Shown piece by piece: positions 1 to 10,412 of a stretch of 64,000 nucleotides of DNA. This DNA comes from Lepidostoma basale. Its lineage: Eukaryota; Arthropoda; Insecta; Trichoptera; Lepidostomatidae. A model generated the notes under the pieces. That model saw nothing but the letters and a program-made list of their open reading frames with translations. It made no database searches and had not been told where the DNA came from. A program made the position numbers and the translations under genes. Numbering within the stretch: position 1 is the stretch's first letter; each line of letters starts with the position of its first letter. Location: positions 306,001-370,000 of the forward strand of contig JAHDVF020000438.1 of the NCBI GenBank assembly GCA_022606425.2, in the 5' to 3' direction.

Positions 1-544
1 CAGGTGAGCTGTATAAAAATATACAATTTAACATCCCATCAAATCTACAAGAGGATAGTCAGAGAGATTAGAATAACAGATTGTTCTTTTTAAAATAACG
101 ATTTTAAGTATTTAAGTTTAGTCTTTTGACATTTTTGTCCTCTAAATGACTAGAATACAATTGTTTAAAATTTGTTTTCCAACATTCGTTATAATTTGTT
201 ATATTTGCGATAACCACACTATCGGCCTTTTCATAATATTAATAAGGACGCTTTCATCTTTCACATTCGAACTATATTTTATTTTACTTTTGTATGTGTT
301 AATTTTCATAAATGCATATAATTGAGGGATAAATTTTGCATAAAATGATTTGTTCTGATTCAAACTCTTGCAGAATATTAAATCTACGTTAACTTGCCAC
401 ATGATTCACAGTTTTTTTACGATTAATTATTCAGTAAGAATATCTCTAAGAAAATTAATAAGTATTAATTTCTTTAAGAGAATTTATATCCATTTAACTT
501 TTCTGTTTTATATTAGTTGATTGATGAAATACAGAATAATGACA

Positions 545-725
545 AGTCATCATCGGTAATAAGTCGTCCATTGCTGGACAGAACCCATCCTTACCTACTT
601 CCACAACACTCTATCTCTCGTAAATCTGTGCTAATGACTTCCAGATACTTGTTTATGTCATCAGACCAGTTTGTAATTAGTCTATCCGAGTTTCTGTTGC
701 CAGTTCTCACTCCAGGGTGTGTCTG
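545..725 (-). pseudogene. LINE C-terminal fragment (RTE-like), degraded
   Basis: The minus-strand frame gives TNWSDDINKYL...LRDRVLWK, resembling the (R/T)W-x-D-D-(I/L)...DR-x-x-W-(K/R) tail of the retrotransposons seen more completely at 45895-46390 and 41395-41855. The end is 'GCTGGACAGAA' on the plus strand. The fragment is short and diverged; it could be another LINE family. Confidence 0.4.
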
Positions 726-844
726 GTCCACCGTATAATAACTAGGATTGCCAGCATATCCAAATAACTTTTATTTTAATTTTAGATAAATTAAAGGCGT
801 TATCACTGTGGAATTCCATAATGACGAATTTTTATTAATAAAAA

Positions 845-1080
845 CGCTGTTTTTTCCACTCTTGAGTTTATTTTTACCGACATGTTTCTCGACACAATAC
901 ATACGACACAAACGAATAAAACACCCTCAACTCAAAACTTCCATCTAAAAAATTCCTTTCAAAATTTTATCTATTGATGTTTCTATTGTCATGTCCCTGG
1001 TTCTTGCCAAAGTTAACTAGCACATGTTCGAATGATGTCGAGAAAAATAAAGTCAAAAGTGGAAAAAATGTGTTTTAATT
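845..1080. repeat. Inverted, degraded hammerhead-motif (Penelope-like) repeat
   Basis: The left arm contains 'TTTTTTCCACTCTTGAG' then 'CGACATGTTTCTCGACAC'. The right arm contains 'GATGTCGAGAAAAATAAAG' then 'AAAGTGGAAAAAATG'. These are the two inverted arms of the element type preserved at 39165-39345 and 43999-44195. The conserved outer flank 'GGAATTCCATAATGACGAA' lies at about 810-830. The catalytic-like core is broken in both arms. Confidence 0.5.
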
Positions 1081-2230
1081 CATAATTTTTTATTATTTTA
1101 CTCTTAGATCACTAAACAAACGTTATTATATCACAAAACAACATATTCTTCCTAGACGCATTTTGAATGAAATGTAACCCTTAAAACTATATTTTCTTAC
1201 AAACCAAATAATTATATCAAAAATTGATTATACCTATTAGTACCCGAATATAAAAGAATAAATAAATACACACACAATATCTAGATGCGCACAACTTATT
1301 TATCTGACTAAAGTCAACCGTAGAAGGTAAAAAGTCAATAAGATACATTTTAAATGTCAAAAAAAGAACTTTCTAAATGTATTTTTAGCTTTATGATGCA
1401 CGCAGCAATTAAGTGTTGACACTACATGATGATATGCCAATGCAAATTAATTGTTGAAAAGCTCACAATAGCACCTAATACATTTACACGAAATTTATGA
1501 TTAAATATGTTTTATACAAACAAATGTCGTATTCTTTTTTGGAATGAGATCCAATTTCGAATGTCAATTAGTCTATTTATACACGAAATTGAGTTTATGT
1601 ACGGAGGTGTGTTTTGTAATGAGGAATCAAGTATAAATAGACTCTTTACACGCAAAAATTCCTTCCATTTGAAATTAAGTCCCCTCCAGAATATGATTTG
1701 AATAATACCACCCTGTATTTCCTGAAATTGAATCAGGACGAGGAATTTCCATGAAAAATTATTCCGATCTCCTGAAATTAAATTATATTCAAATTCAATT
1801 GCGCGTTTTACACAATCGATATGGAAATGATGATGGCTAATTTCATAATTCCGGATTCAGGTGCGATGGACGTAATTAAATTCAATGAGTTTTGAAAAAA
1901 AAAAAACGTTTTTCAATCGAATTTACGATAGAAACGGGACGTTTTGAGATAATTTAATTTGAATAACTTAATTCTTCAAATATTTTTTTTGATTATGGTT
2001 TATAATATAAATAATTTTTTTGACCGAAATGCATTCGTTTGTTTAATTAAAATACATAATTTATAAACGCTATGTAACTATTTTTTTCTCATTTTATTAG
2101 TATTTTTTGGGTTCAAATTTATGTTTAATTTTTTTATTTCGTTAATATAAAATAATATATATTTTTTTAAAGTAAACAGTTATAGTATGGATCAATTTAC
2201 AACAATCAAAAGCCTATGCCAAAAAGCTAA
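1081..2230. other. AT-rich intron sequence without recognisable gene
   Basis: There are long A/T runs and no open frame with family resemblance. I see only weak internal similarity (for example 'TTTATACACGAAA' near 1575 and 'CTTTACACGCAAA' near 1642). Confidence 0.6.
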
Positions 2231-2234
2231 TATG

Positions 2235-2728
2235 GCAATGCACAATGGTTTTCTTGTACCGACCACTGTATATGGCAGTGAAGCATGAAAATGGTAAAAG
2301 AAGGATGAACGTAGAATAAATCTCTCTCTAAATAAATAAATAAATCTCTTGGACGAATGTATAGTAAATCTATTTTTGATAGCGTGTCAAACGCAAATAT
2401 AAGAAGTGAATGCGGTGCGAATGAAAGTATGATGAACAAAATAATGGAAGCATCGTTAAGATGGTTTGGACACATAAAAATAATGAATGAAGACATCATG
2501 GTGAAGAAAGTTGTATAGTTTATGTACGACGTGAACGGAGCTAGAAATAGAGGAAGACCGAGGAAAACGTGGCACGATCGAATCAAACAAATATTAAATG
2601 TCAGTCATATAAGGAGTCAGAGAAATCGACGTGCGTACATGACACGATGTATGAATGTAGAGGATTCGAGAGAAGTATGTTAGGATGTAACAATGTGCCG
2701 GCGTGATGGTTAGTTAGTTACTTAGTTG
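2235..2728 (+). pseudogene. 3' end of LINE family A (TTAG-tailed), broken frame
   Basis: Interrupted plus-strand frames carry the family-A tail: RRMYSKS.FDSVSNANIRSECGAN, KIMEASLRWFGHIK and GRPRKTWHDRIKQILNVSHIRSQR, then RRAYMTRCMNVEDSREV. The copy ends with GCGTGATGG and TTAG repeats. It has an in-frame TATA/CTCT insertion near 2320 and stop codons. Family: endonuclease/reverse-transcriptase non-LTR elements, 5'-truncated. Confidence 0.8.
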
Positions 2729-2867
2729 AATATTTCATCATAACTTATAATCATACTTAGTTGAATATTATATAGTATGGCCAACTAGTGACATTGAAAA
2801 TATTAATAAAATGAATACAATTAATGGCTTGTAAATAATAAAAATTATAAAAAATTCCTTTATAAAA

Positions 2868-3005
2868 TGTACTTAATTTTATTCCATTTGAATTTGAGTT
2901 TAAATCGATTTCGGCAGCTCGCTGCCATCTTCTGTTAATGATAGAAGATGAAACCCGTCGAAACTAAACATCAAGTGAAATAAAACTAAGATTAAGATAT
3001 CGTTT
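2868..3005. repeat. Palindromic Penelope-like repeat with hammerhead-like motif
   Basis: Left arm, minus strand 2905-2936: CAGAAGA, T, GGCAGC-GA-GCTGCC hairpin, GAAAT. The right arm from about 2940 repeats 'AGAAGATG..AAACC.GTCGAA' but has lost the stem II hairpin. Arms continue outward as 'TTTTATTCCATTTG' and 'CAAGTGAAATAAAA'. Same family as 4374-4675 and 26690-26775. Confidence 0.6.
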
Positions 3006-3032
3006 TAAACTCATATAATATAATAATAATCA

Positions 3033-3525
3033 GACTGTTGAGCTTCAGAGGAGAATCGGTCATGAGTGGGCGACATATGGGAATCTAAAGAAGTTCTTAG
3101 ACATTAACATTCGAATTTGAGCCGCAGAATGTATGACCATTGTGTATTTCCAGTACTGACATGTGGAACAGAAACGCTAACGTCCACGAAGTGGACCGTA
3201 AGACTCTCAGACCGAATGAGAGATACTGAAATACGTATAAGGTAAGGCAGTAACGGATGTCGTCGAAAGGGTGGCGAGCTCAAATGGTCATTTGGGGAAC
3301 ATGTTGCTGATTGGTAAGCGATAGATGGACTAGAAGAGTGGTGGAATGGAGACCCCGCGAAGACAAAAGAAACAGAGGGAGACCCTCCACACGAAGGTCC
3401 GATGATATTCGAAAATTTAATTGGGATTAGATGTGAAGGGTACAAGACAGAAATACGTGGAGAAGTATGGGGGAAGCTTATATCAAGCAGTGGAAGACAA
3501 TGGCTGTTTAAGTTAGTAAGTAAGT
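3033..3525 (+). pseudogene. RTE-like LINE 3' end, degraded
   Basis: Plus-strand frames contain RRMYDHCVFPVLTCGTETLT...KWTVRLSDRMRD, then LKWSFGEHVA and, after several breaks, IRGEVWGKLISSSGRQWLFK. This follows the order (FDQCVLPVLTYGAETW...VRLSDR...LKWxxGHVA...EVWGxxxSSxGRQW) of lepidopteran RTE-like elements. The 3' terminus is 'GACAATGGCTGTTTAA'. Confidence 0.7.
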
Positions 3526-3527
3526 CC

Positions 3528-3770
3528 TCATTCCTCGGCGCTATATCCCGGTGTAGGACTTGGCCTCCTCCACAACGGTCCTCCACTGACTTTTGTATCT
3601 GGCTATCTCTTTCCGTTCCCCAGCTCCTTCTATTTTCTCCCAATATTGTTCCACGCAATCCGCCCATCTTTTCCTCGGTCTGTCTTTTGGTCTCTTTTCG
3701 CGGGGGATATAATTTGTGGTGTTCTACCCTCTGGCATTCTTTCCACATGGCCAGCCCACCGTAGGCGTTG
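3528..3770 (-). pseudogene. LINE C-terminal fragment, family B, opposite strand
   Basis: Read on the minus strand: RRWAGHVERMPEGRTP..., then DRGKDGRIAWNNIG..., then QWRTVVEEAKSYTGI and RRGMR. Same tail as 33541-33780 (minus) and 35765-36055 (plus). It abuts the plus-strand RTE-like end tail to tail; both sides carry 'AAGTAAGTAAG'-type sequence. Confidence 0.7.
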
Positions 3771-3948
3771 AGACTTACATAATCTCACTACTGTTACATG
3801 GTTAATCAGTTCTTCAAGTTCAAAGGAGTTAAGTAAGTAAGTACAATTATAAATACGTGTTGTTCTGTTTTACAATTTAGACAGAACTCTTATTATCATT
3901 CAAATTTTTAGGTCATGATAAAAGTCCCTTTGTACTCGGTTAGCGGGA

Positions 3949-4195
3949 TTACGTATTCAGGTACGAGATAAGTTTTATAACTGCGGCAGGTGGTGGTGTT
4001 TTAATGGCGTACGAGTCCAATACAGCAATGAGTGTAGTGAGTGGGAGAGGGTAAAGTGCGCTCCGTGCCGGGATAAAGTCTGAGTATGATTTGTATAAAC
4101 GTGAGCGCTTATAGGAATGTTTGACTTCAGACTCCGAGCTACAACTATGCAGCTGAACTTCCAAAGTGTATTTGATCAATCCTCGCCACTCTACG
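3949..4195. other. GC-richer unexplained block
   Basis: About 240 bp with more G/C than its surroundings. The minus strand is open (76 codons, IPARSALYPLPL...) but has no splice signals in useful places and resembles no family I know. It could be a conserved non-coding element or part of an unrecognised repeat. Confidence 0.35.
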
Positions 4196-4373
4196 CGGTC
4201 ATTTAGTATGCGAATTGTGCAAAATTCAAAGACAGTCGCTGAGAACTTGGACGTTAATTACTGAATTGGATATTCATATTTGGCTATTGTTTCGAAGGAG
4301 CCGTATTATCTATTAATAAAAAATATAGAATGAAATTAATGTTTTTAATTCAAATTTCTGGCAGAAGTTCATT

Positions 4374-4675
4374 TTAAATAATGAAAACAAAAATACATAT
4401 TTACAAAATTTCTTTATTATTATGTATTTAGTGTACTTCCACTTGTGTGCTTATGTTCGAACGGTTTCGGCAGCTTGCTGCCATCTTCTGGGATCATGGG
4501 ATCATCATATGGGATCACCAGAAGATGGTAATCCCATATGATGATCCCATGATCCCAGAAGATGGCAGCAAGCTGCCGAAACCGGTCGAACATAAACACA
4601 AGTGGAAGCACACTAAATACATAATAATAATTTTTTTTTGTATATATATATTTTTGTTTTCATTATTTAGAATGA
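4374..4675. repeat. ~300-bp palindrome of two Penelope-like arms with hammerhead-like motifs
   Basis: The arms run from 'TAAATAATGAAAACAAAAAT' (about 4374) inward and are repeated in reverse from about 4675; the axis is near 4520. Plus arm 4556-4587: CAGAAGA, T, GGCAGC-AA-GCTGCC, GAAAC, CG, GTC. The minus arm carries the mirror copy (about 4460-4490) ending in GTT. A 25-bp stretch around 'ATCATATGGGAT' is itself part of the inner arms. Confidence 0.85.
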
Positions 4676-4696
4676 AATTATATTTTGTAATTATAT

Positions 4697-5240
4697 AAGA
4701 GCAAGTAACCGAATTTGTTTATCTGGGAAGCATGTTTACAAGATATGGAAAAAGGGTTGGAGCTGGAAACAAAATAAATGGTGCACTTGGAATTGGCAGA
4801 AGATGGATGAAATTAGGATAAATGCCGTAGAAATGAGGTCACTAAGAATAATGTGCGGAAAAACAATGTATGATAGAATATCTAATGATGAAGTAAGAAA
4901 GGAAAGTAAGGCGGATGAATGCGTGATAAATAAAATTAAGAAAGAGTTAATAATATGGTTGAGCATATGGAACGAATGAATGAGGGAATAATGGTTAAAA
5001 AGATATAAACAAGTAGTATGAATAGAAAAAGAAGTCGAGGTAAGCCAAGGAATACAAGGCATGCCCAAATTAATTAATTACGGAAAGGCGGCCATGCTCG
5101 AAGTAGGAACAATCGACGAGCGTGCATGTCACGATGTGTGAATGTAGAAGAGGCGCGAGAATTTTGCCAGGATAGAACAATGTGGCGAACCATCCTCTCT
5201 GTCTACCCCTCCGGGGAAATCACGGAGCTCGAACGATCAT
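4697..5240 (+). pseudogene. 3' end of LINE family A variant, degraded
   Basis: Starts within VTEFVYLGSMFT, continues DEIRINAVEMRSLRIMCG and YDRISNDEVRK, then the tail RSRGKPRN..., RRACMSRCVNVEEARE, and CQDRTMWRTILSVYPSGE. Several frameshifts are present. It sits directly beside the palindrome ending near 4675. No TTAG tail is left. Confidence 0.75.
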
Positions 5241-5625
5241 TGACATCTCATCTTTTTCGCCATTTGCAAATAGGATGATATAATCTGCAAGTTGATCAGA
5301 AATACGCCATCTATTTTTATTCCTTTATTTTTCCAATCAAGCTTCTCAAGACATCCTCAAGTGCGGCTGTGAATAGTTTATGGGAAATGGTATTTCCCTG
5401 TCAGACTCCCCTTTTAATATTTATCTTTCACGTAATCAAATAAAAATACCTAGTATGTTTTGTAAGGAGTAGGTACATATTAAAATTTACATAAGGCATA
5501 AAAACAAATTTTGACGTTTCCCGCACAAAACGTATTGTACTTAAAGTGGGGATTTACACTATTGTTCAAAGAACAACAAGTTAGTTCATATAATTAAGCT
5601 GAAAGCGGTAATGATGTAAGCCCAC

Positions 5626-5802
5626 CTGACATATATGCTGGGGTGGAAGGCGGCGGGGTTGTCTTGCTGCGAGAACTTGGGTAGGGAGCCCTGGAGTAGG
5701 GCGAGACGCACGGCGAGCAGCAGGGCGAGGGACAAGACTACCTTGGCGGCGCGGCGCGACAGTTGAGCCGCTCCTTCGTTCCATCTCACCTCCACCACGG
5801 TA
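5626..5802 (-). CDS. Tmtc: TMTC O-mannosyltransferase, internal exon (third of three)
   Basis: Seen: on the minus strand the acceptor is GCTTTCAG and the donor is GTCAG-GTGGG. The 177-bp exon begins with the single T that completes the CG left by the previous exon (Arg), then has 58 codons and ends with two bases. It encodes a basic loop (NEGAAQLSRRAAK), a transmembrane helix (VVLSLALLLAVRLALL) and then LPKFSQQDNPAAFHPS. Family knowledge: a P-x-F-x-x-x-D-N-P-A motif on the luminal side after this helix is diagnostic of the TMTC family (the region once named DUF1736). GC content is very high. The next exon should continue with a transmembrane segment; nothing like it appears in 1-5625, so it lies beyond the window edge. 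Confidence 0.95.
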
Positions 5803-5886
5803 CTGAAAGCATACAAATGTCATGTTACAAAAAATAAAACTCATTCATGTTATAAAGACATAATGCTAGAACAACAACAACAATAG

Positions 5887-6127
5887 CAGTGGCGATACTC
5901 CCATAGAAGCCCAGAAGCCCGGCTTGCGTACGAAATTTTGAATCAAAACCTCCTCTAGCTTACAGAGGCTCGGCTCTTGTGGCTATTCCTCTTACGTCTG
6001 ATGGGAACATTGTTGGAATGTGATTTGGTGGGTTGTTGATTTATGCGGGAGCATGATTACATAGATTTGGGGGATTAATTTTAAAATTTCTTACGCAAGC
6101 CGGGCTTCTATGGGAGTATCGCCACTG
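5887..6127. mobile_element. hAT-like MITE with 26-bp exact terminal inverted repeats
   Basis: The element begins CAGTGGCGATACTCCC and ends with its exact reverse complement, GGGAGTATCGCCACTG; the terminal 26 bp match fully and similarity continues to about 45 bp. Flanking 8-mers are AACAATAG (5879-5886) and AACAACAG (6128-6135), one mismatch, as expected for an 8-bp hAT target duplication. It is 241 bp with no coding capacity. The left arm has a small internal duplication (AGAAGCCC twice). Confidence 0.85.
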
Positions 6128-6440
6128 AACAACAGCAACAAACCATCACGCCGTTTTTCCGAAATGATAGGCAGAGAGAACGGACCGCCACACTACTGTA
6201 TCCTAATACACCTCTTTAGCCTCCTCCACATTCATACATAAAGTTATACACGCATGCTTTTCTTCTGATTTATAACATGGCCGACCGTTGAAATTTGATT
6301 GATTTGGTCATTTCATGTTTTCCTCGGTATTTCTCGACTCCATACTCCATTCAGATCGTTGACGTATACTTTCTTAACAATTCTTTCATCATCCATGCGT
6401 TCCATGTGACCAAACCAATGCAGTGAATGCTAGAACATTT
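6128..6440 (-). pseudogene. 3' end of LINE family A, TTG-tailed subtype
   Basis: Minus strand: VNDLNGVWSREIPRKT.ND.INQI..., then CMNVEEAKEVY and WRSVLSAYHFGKTA. The plus-strand start 'CCATCACGCCGTTTTTCCG' is the reverse complement of the element's end. The (GTT)n tail lies at 5867-5886 and 6128-6147, split by the hAT-like MITE. Confidence 0.78.
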
Positions 6441-6540
6441 TACTAAATTTTGATATCTGGGAGTGATTCTGCTCAGTCAAAATGACATAGTCAGCGAAAT
6501 AATGGGACTAGCAAACAAAGCTTCGGCGTTATCAGGTTGT

Positions 6541-6872
6541 CTCATAGAAATCGTATAAAAAATAAAAATATAAGAAGTGAATGCGGTGTGAATGATGGTG
6601 TTATGAACAAAATAATGAAAGGATCATAAATATGGTTTGGACATATGGAAAGAATGAATGAAAAAAAAATGGTAAAAAAAATTATATGTTAACGATGTAA
6701 ATGGAACCAGAAATAGAGGAAGACCGAGAAAAACGTGGCACAATCAAATAAATAAAATATTGAATGTCGGCCACGTGAGGAGTAGGAGAAATCGACGCGC
6801 GTGCATGACACGATATATGAATGTTAAGGAATCGAGAGAAATATGTCAGGAAAGAAAAATGTGGCAGTCAAA
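6541..6872 (+). pseudogene. 3' end of LINE family A, truncated at both ends
   Basis: Frames give KNIRSECGVNDGVMNKIMKGS, WFGHMERMNE, then GRPRKTWHNQINKILNVGHVRSRRNRRACMTRYMNVKESREICQERKMWQS. The terminal A(Y/H)PFGETA and tail are missing. It is close to but opposite in strand from the copy at 6128-6440. Confidence 0.8.
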
Positions 6873-7125
6873 TATAAAACCTGTATATTTTGACCTCGTT
6901 ATCAACACATACAACAAATTAATTTATGACACGAATTTCTAATAAAGACAAATATGTAATAAAAACGGATAAATTTTCCTGCCACATTAGAATTTGCTTT
7001 GATATCTGATACTGTGACTCGGTTACAAGACATTCTTAGTAAGAGGAGCAAGAGAATTGGAAATAAAAATAAAAATTTACTAATATATTTTGAAATGTAA
7101 CATAATTCTTGAATGTTACCAATAT

Positions 7126-7545
7126 TTGTAGACAAATACTGGATTTTACCCATTGCGTGTTAATCATTTTTAAGGATTGATTGTATCTCAATAGAGTTGA
7201 AGATGTAAATTGTTTTTTGGAAACAGAATCTGATGGTCGAGGCGTTTACAGGACTTATGACCTGTCATTGGTTGGGTTAAGCGATCGCTTTATGTTAATA
7301 ACATTCCCCATTCCGCTCTTCTTACGAACACACCACGTCTGACAAATTTTTGGAAGTTGTATATATGCTTCTATGTTGCACCACACTTCACATTGTATAT
7401 ATGCTACTATGTTGCACCACACTTACTAGTTCAATCTACACCAGCGCCATCTATTAAGAATAGGTACGCCTCGTACACCATATTCTGTTTCCAAAAAACA
7501 ATTTACAACTTCGTCTCTATTGAGATACAATCAATCCTTAAAAAT
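7126..7545. mobile_element. MITE family M copy
   Basis: Terminal inverted repeats: 'TTTTTAAGGATTGATTGTAT' near 7168 and its complement 'ATACAATCAATCCTTAAAAA' near 7530, extending inward through CTCAATAGAG...GAAGATGTAAATTGTTTTTTGG. The interior has 'TATATATGCTACTATGTTGC' twice. The flanking 'GACAAATACTGGATTTTACC' (about 7132) recurs at 20452 in reverse, so the true element may be longer. Confidence 0.8.
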
Positions 7546-8698
7546 GTTAATATCGTGTTGTACAATTTCCAATTAAAAAAAAAGTCATAACAAAATATAA
7601 TGAAATAACGTCGTTTTGACCACTTTTTTTACTAGAAGAAAACAAATTAAGTAATTTTCTTCCAGGCGTTTCATTAATAGAATGCCTACCACCCCAAAAG
7701 GCACCAAGAGAGAGAAAGACGCATTCTCCGAACTTTGTTGTGATCACGCCAAAATAGCTTGTTGGCATTGCAGAACCATTGCCAAATAACGAAATTGAAA
7801 ATTTAACACAGCTACGACAATTGGTATAAATCACGACGGGACGGAATTCTTAATTTGGCAAAGTGGAATATCAAATGAATGAATTAATTAAAGCTCTAAT
7901 GTAATCAAAATTCTTATACATAAAATCTACTCAAAATACTTCTCATTTGTTGTTTTCGATAGTCTACATAATTAGATTTCGGAGGAATGATGCGAATTAT
8001 ATTAGAGCGTTTTCCCAACTTATTTTAATGTTTTTTTCTTCTTCCAAAGAGCGGAGACAAAGTAATTACTTAACGAACGAACTTGGTTAATTTATTGACC
8101 TAATTTGTGAAAGAGATTTTTTCCGAAGACGAAATAGGCTCCGAAATAGAATGACAATTATTTCTGTCGCCATACTTTACACCCTTGTCAATACGTAATT
8201 TGCAATTAAGCTATAAATTTACATAAAACGGCGTTCGCTGATAATTAATTGGCAATAAAACTGTTAAAAAAACACATAAAATCTTAATGTATGCGAGTAT
8301 CTACCTAACAAAATATGCAATATTCAATTTTTTCCTGCAGCCACCCATATATTAAATAGTATTCTCTTCGATATATGTAAATTGTGGATAAACTTTTACC
8401 TATTAGTGTATTAAAATCAATCAAAGCTATGTTAAGTTTAGTATTTTTTAATAAAATCTGTTATTGACCAAAATATTTCAATATTAGAAACAACAACAAT
8501 TTCGTAGAATAAAATGATTTATAAAATTACGCAGCATTAATAAATTAAGTTAATTAACATAAGAAATTATTCTTGTTTTATAAGTGAAAAATCTGCTTTT
8601 TTCGAATGGAATAAAAAATACGTCTTGGTTGTGCAAAAATTGAACAAAATTGTTTAATGTTTCTTGAAAATGATAGATGATCCATATTACATAATTAA
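7546..8698. other. AT-rich intron sequence, no gene seen
   Basis: About 7660-7800 is less AT-rich (GCCTACCACCCCAAAAGGC...) but has no recognisable coding or repeat signature. The rest is A/T-dominated. Confidence 0.55.
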
Positions 8699-8815
8699 TA
8701 TAAATGAAAACGTCTGTTTCCTAGAAGTTTAATTCATTTTATGAGAATAGCATGTTTTCATTTCTTGAGGCATTATCAAATATTTGATAATTAAATATTA
8801 AAAACGTTTATAACA
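8699..8815. repeat. Dispersed repeat family D
   Basis: Contains 'AATGAAAACGTCTGTTTCC' then 'TAGAAGTTTAATTCATTTTA' and 'GGCATTATCAAATATTTGAT'. The same order of blocks is found at 17161, 19084, 28288, 28572, 30500, 44320 and elsewhere. No coding capacity; class unknown. Confidence 0.6.
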
Positions 8816-8832
8816 ACAGAAGTTTTTTTTTA

Positions 8833-9125
8833 AAGCCGTTGTCGTCCACTGCTGGACATAAGCCTCCCCCATACTTCTCTATGTATGATATGTCATACGG
8901 GAGGTGGTTGGTATTACAACGCCACGCTTGCCAGACGGGTTGGCGAAGTGTCCTTCCACATTAGCCTATGCATCAATATTATCCACCGAGGTTATTCACA
9001 CTCGATCTCTAACATTTCGCATAGTTTCCAGGGGAGACCAAAGTCGAGGAGGTGTGGATAGGTACTTGGGATCAGATCAATCCTCCAGCGTAGCATGGCC
9101 ATCACCACGGTGATGGCCATACACC
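8833..9125 (-). repeat. RTE-like LINE 3' fragment
   Basis: Reverse complement matches the plus-strand block at 35488-35763 over its length. Shared landmarks include 'TGCATCAATATTATCCACC', 'GTTTCCAGGGGAGACCAAAG' and the terminal 'GTGGA(C/T)GACAACGGC'. The 3' end is at 8833, followed by a T-run. The pair is inverted and about 26 kb apart. Confidence 0.75.
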
Positions 9126-9149
9126 TACAATAAATATAACTCAAACGTT

Positions 9150-9410
9150 TCAGAGAGAGGCCGACTTCAGACAAACTTGAAGAGAACCGTCTGAGATGGT
9201 ACGGCCCGGTATGCGGCGCCTAACCGATCATATTACTCGGTAGGTGATAGAAACATATCAACGACCCAGAGGACGTGGTAGGCCTAAGTTGATGCGGATG
9301 AAACTTGTTCAAAGGAGTCTTAAAAGAGATTAAATCGCACCAGACGCCACCCTAGAAAGACAGTCCTGGAGCTTCCGCCGAGGAAATAGGAAAATGCTAA
9401 GAAGAAGAAG
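9150..9410 (+). pseudogene. LINE C-terminal fragment ending in (GAA)n
   Basis: Plus strand: LRWYGPV..., then RPRGRGRPKLMRMKLVQRSLKRD and IAPDATLERQSWSFRRGNRK, ending in a GAAGAAGAAGAAG tail. The R-G-R-P-(K/R)-L-R-W/M...DR-x-x-W order is typical of insect non-LTR element 3' ends. Confidence 0.65.
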
Positions 9411-9797
9411 AAGCTAGGTATACTAAGCTACCGATCATTGAGGAGAAGGAGGAATATCCACTTGGGAGTTCACTTCTATCAGCTGATTGGCGGCCGTATA
9501 CATATTTCGGATGTCTTAAGTGATGTAGGACAACACATATTGTTTTATTTGCCACGCTGCAGAAGTAACCTGGCAATGGTTATGCCTGTGGGTAGATCAA
9601 TCTCATTGCTTAATCGGGTCGCCTCGGAGGTCGACATATTTTGTGATAGTGTAAGTTGCCTCAGGGATGCCATATCGATGTAATGATTCTTTCTTATTCT
9701 TACTCTTTAGGTTTTTTTATCCTTCTCTTATAAATGATTATTTTACAATTGTAAACGATCTGGAATTGTAATTAAATATTAAAAAAACAAGGCTAGA
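9402..9797 (+). repeat. CR1/jockey-type LINE tail, first unit of a 396-bp tandem pair
   Basis: An 81-codon frame ending near 9683 reads HFYQLIGGRIHISDVL then FYLPRCRSNLAMVMPVGRSI and LNRVASEVDIF. This is the C-terminal domain shared with the copies at 52655-53430, 54845-55015 and 58480-59105. It is followed by a 3' untranslated tail. The next unit starts 396 bp on. Confidence 0.75.
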
Positions 9798-10205
9798 AAG
9801 AAGAAGAAGCTAGGTATACTAAGCTATCAATCTTTGGGGAGAAAGAGGAACATCCACTTGGGAGTTCACTTCTATCAGCTGATTGGCGGCTGTATACATA
9901 TTTCGGATGTCTTAAGTGATGTAGGACAACACATATTGTTTTATTTGCCACGCTGCAGAAGTAACCTGCCAATGGTTATGCCTGTGGGTAGATCAATCTC
10001 ATTGCTTAATCGGGTCGCCTCGGAGGTCGACATATTTTGTGATAATGTGAGATGCCTCAGGGATGCAATATCGATGTAATGATTCTTTCTAAATCTTACT
10101 CTTTACTTTTTTTTATGCTTCTCTTATAAATTATTATTATGTAATTTTAAACGATCTGAAAATGTATGTCTGTAATTTTCGTGATTTTTATTCAAACAAA
10201 TGAAA
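9798..10205 (+). repeat. CR1/jockey-type LINE tail, second unit of the tandem pair
   Basis: Same frame and sequence as 9402-9797 with a few substitutions (for example SNLPMVMPVG for SNLAMVMPVG), so the duplication is not brand new. This unit keeps a longer natural 3' end (TTTTTATTCAAACAAATG) before a GAAGAAGAA stretch. Confidence 0.75.
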
Positions 10206-10412
10206 TGAAAGAAGAAGAATATATTGTAACTCCGTGGACATCTAATGACCTTTTAATGTTGCAAACAATAAGCATAATGAATTGCACGAATAATGTGATA
10301 AGGCTATCGGTTATTCAAAGTTAACGACACAATTGCAATGTGTTCTTTCGACATCGTTTAAATATATATCATTATAATACAGAAACAATAAGAACAACAA
10401 CAACAACAAACA

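Noticed and set aside
4447..4698. Two overlapping proteins on opposite strands with nearly identical sequence
   Set aside because: They arise because the region is a palindrome, so both strands read almost the same; it is a non-coding repeat.
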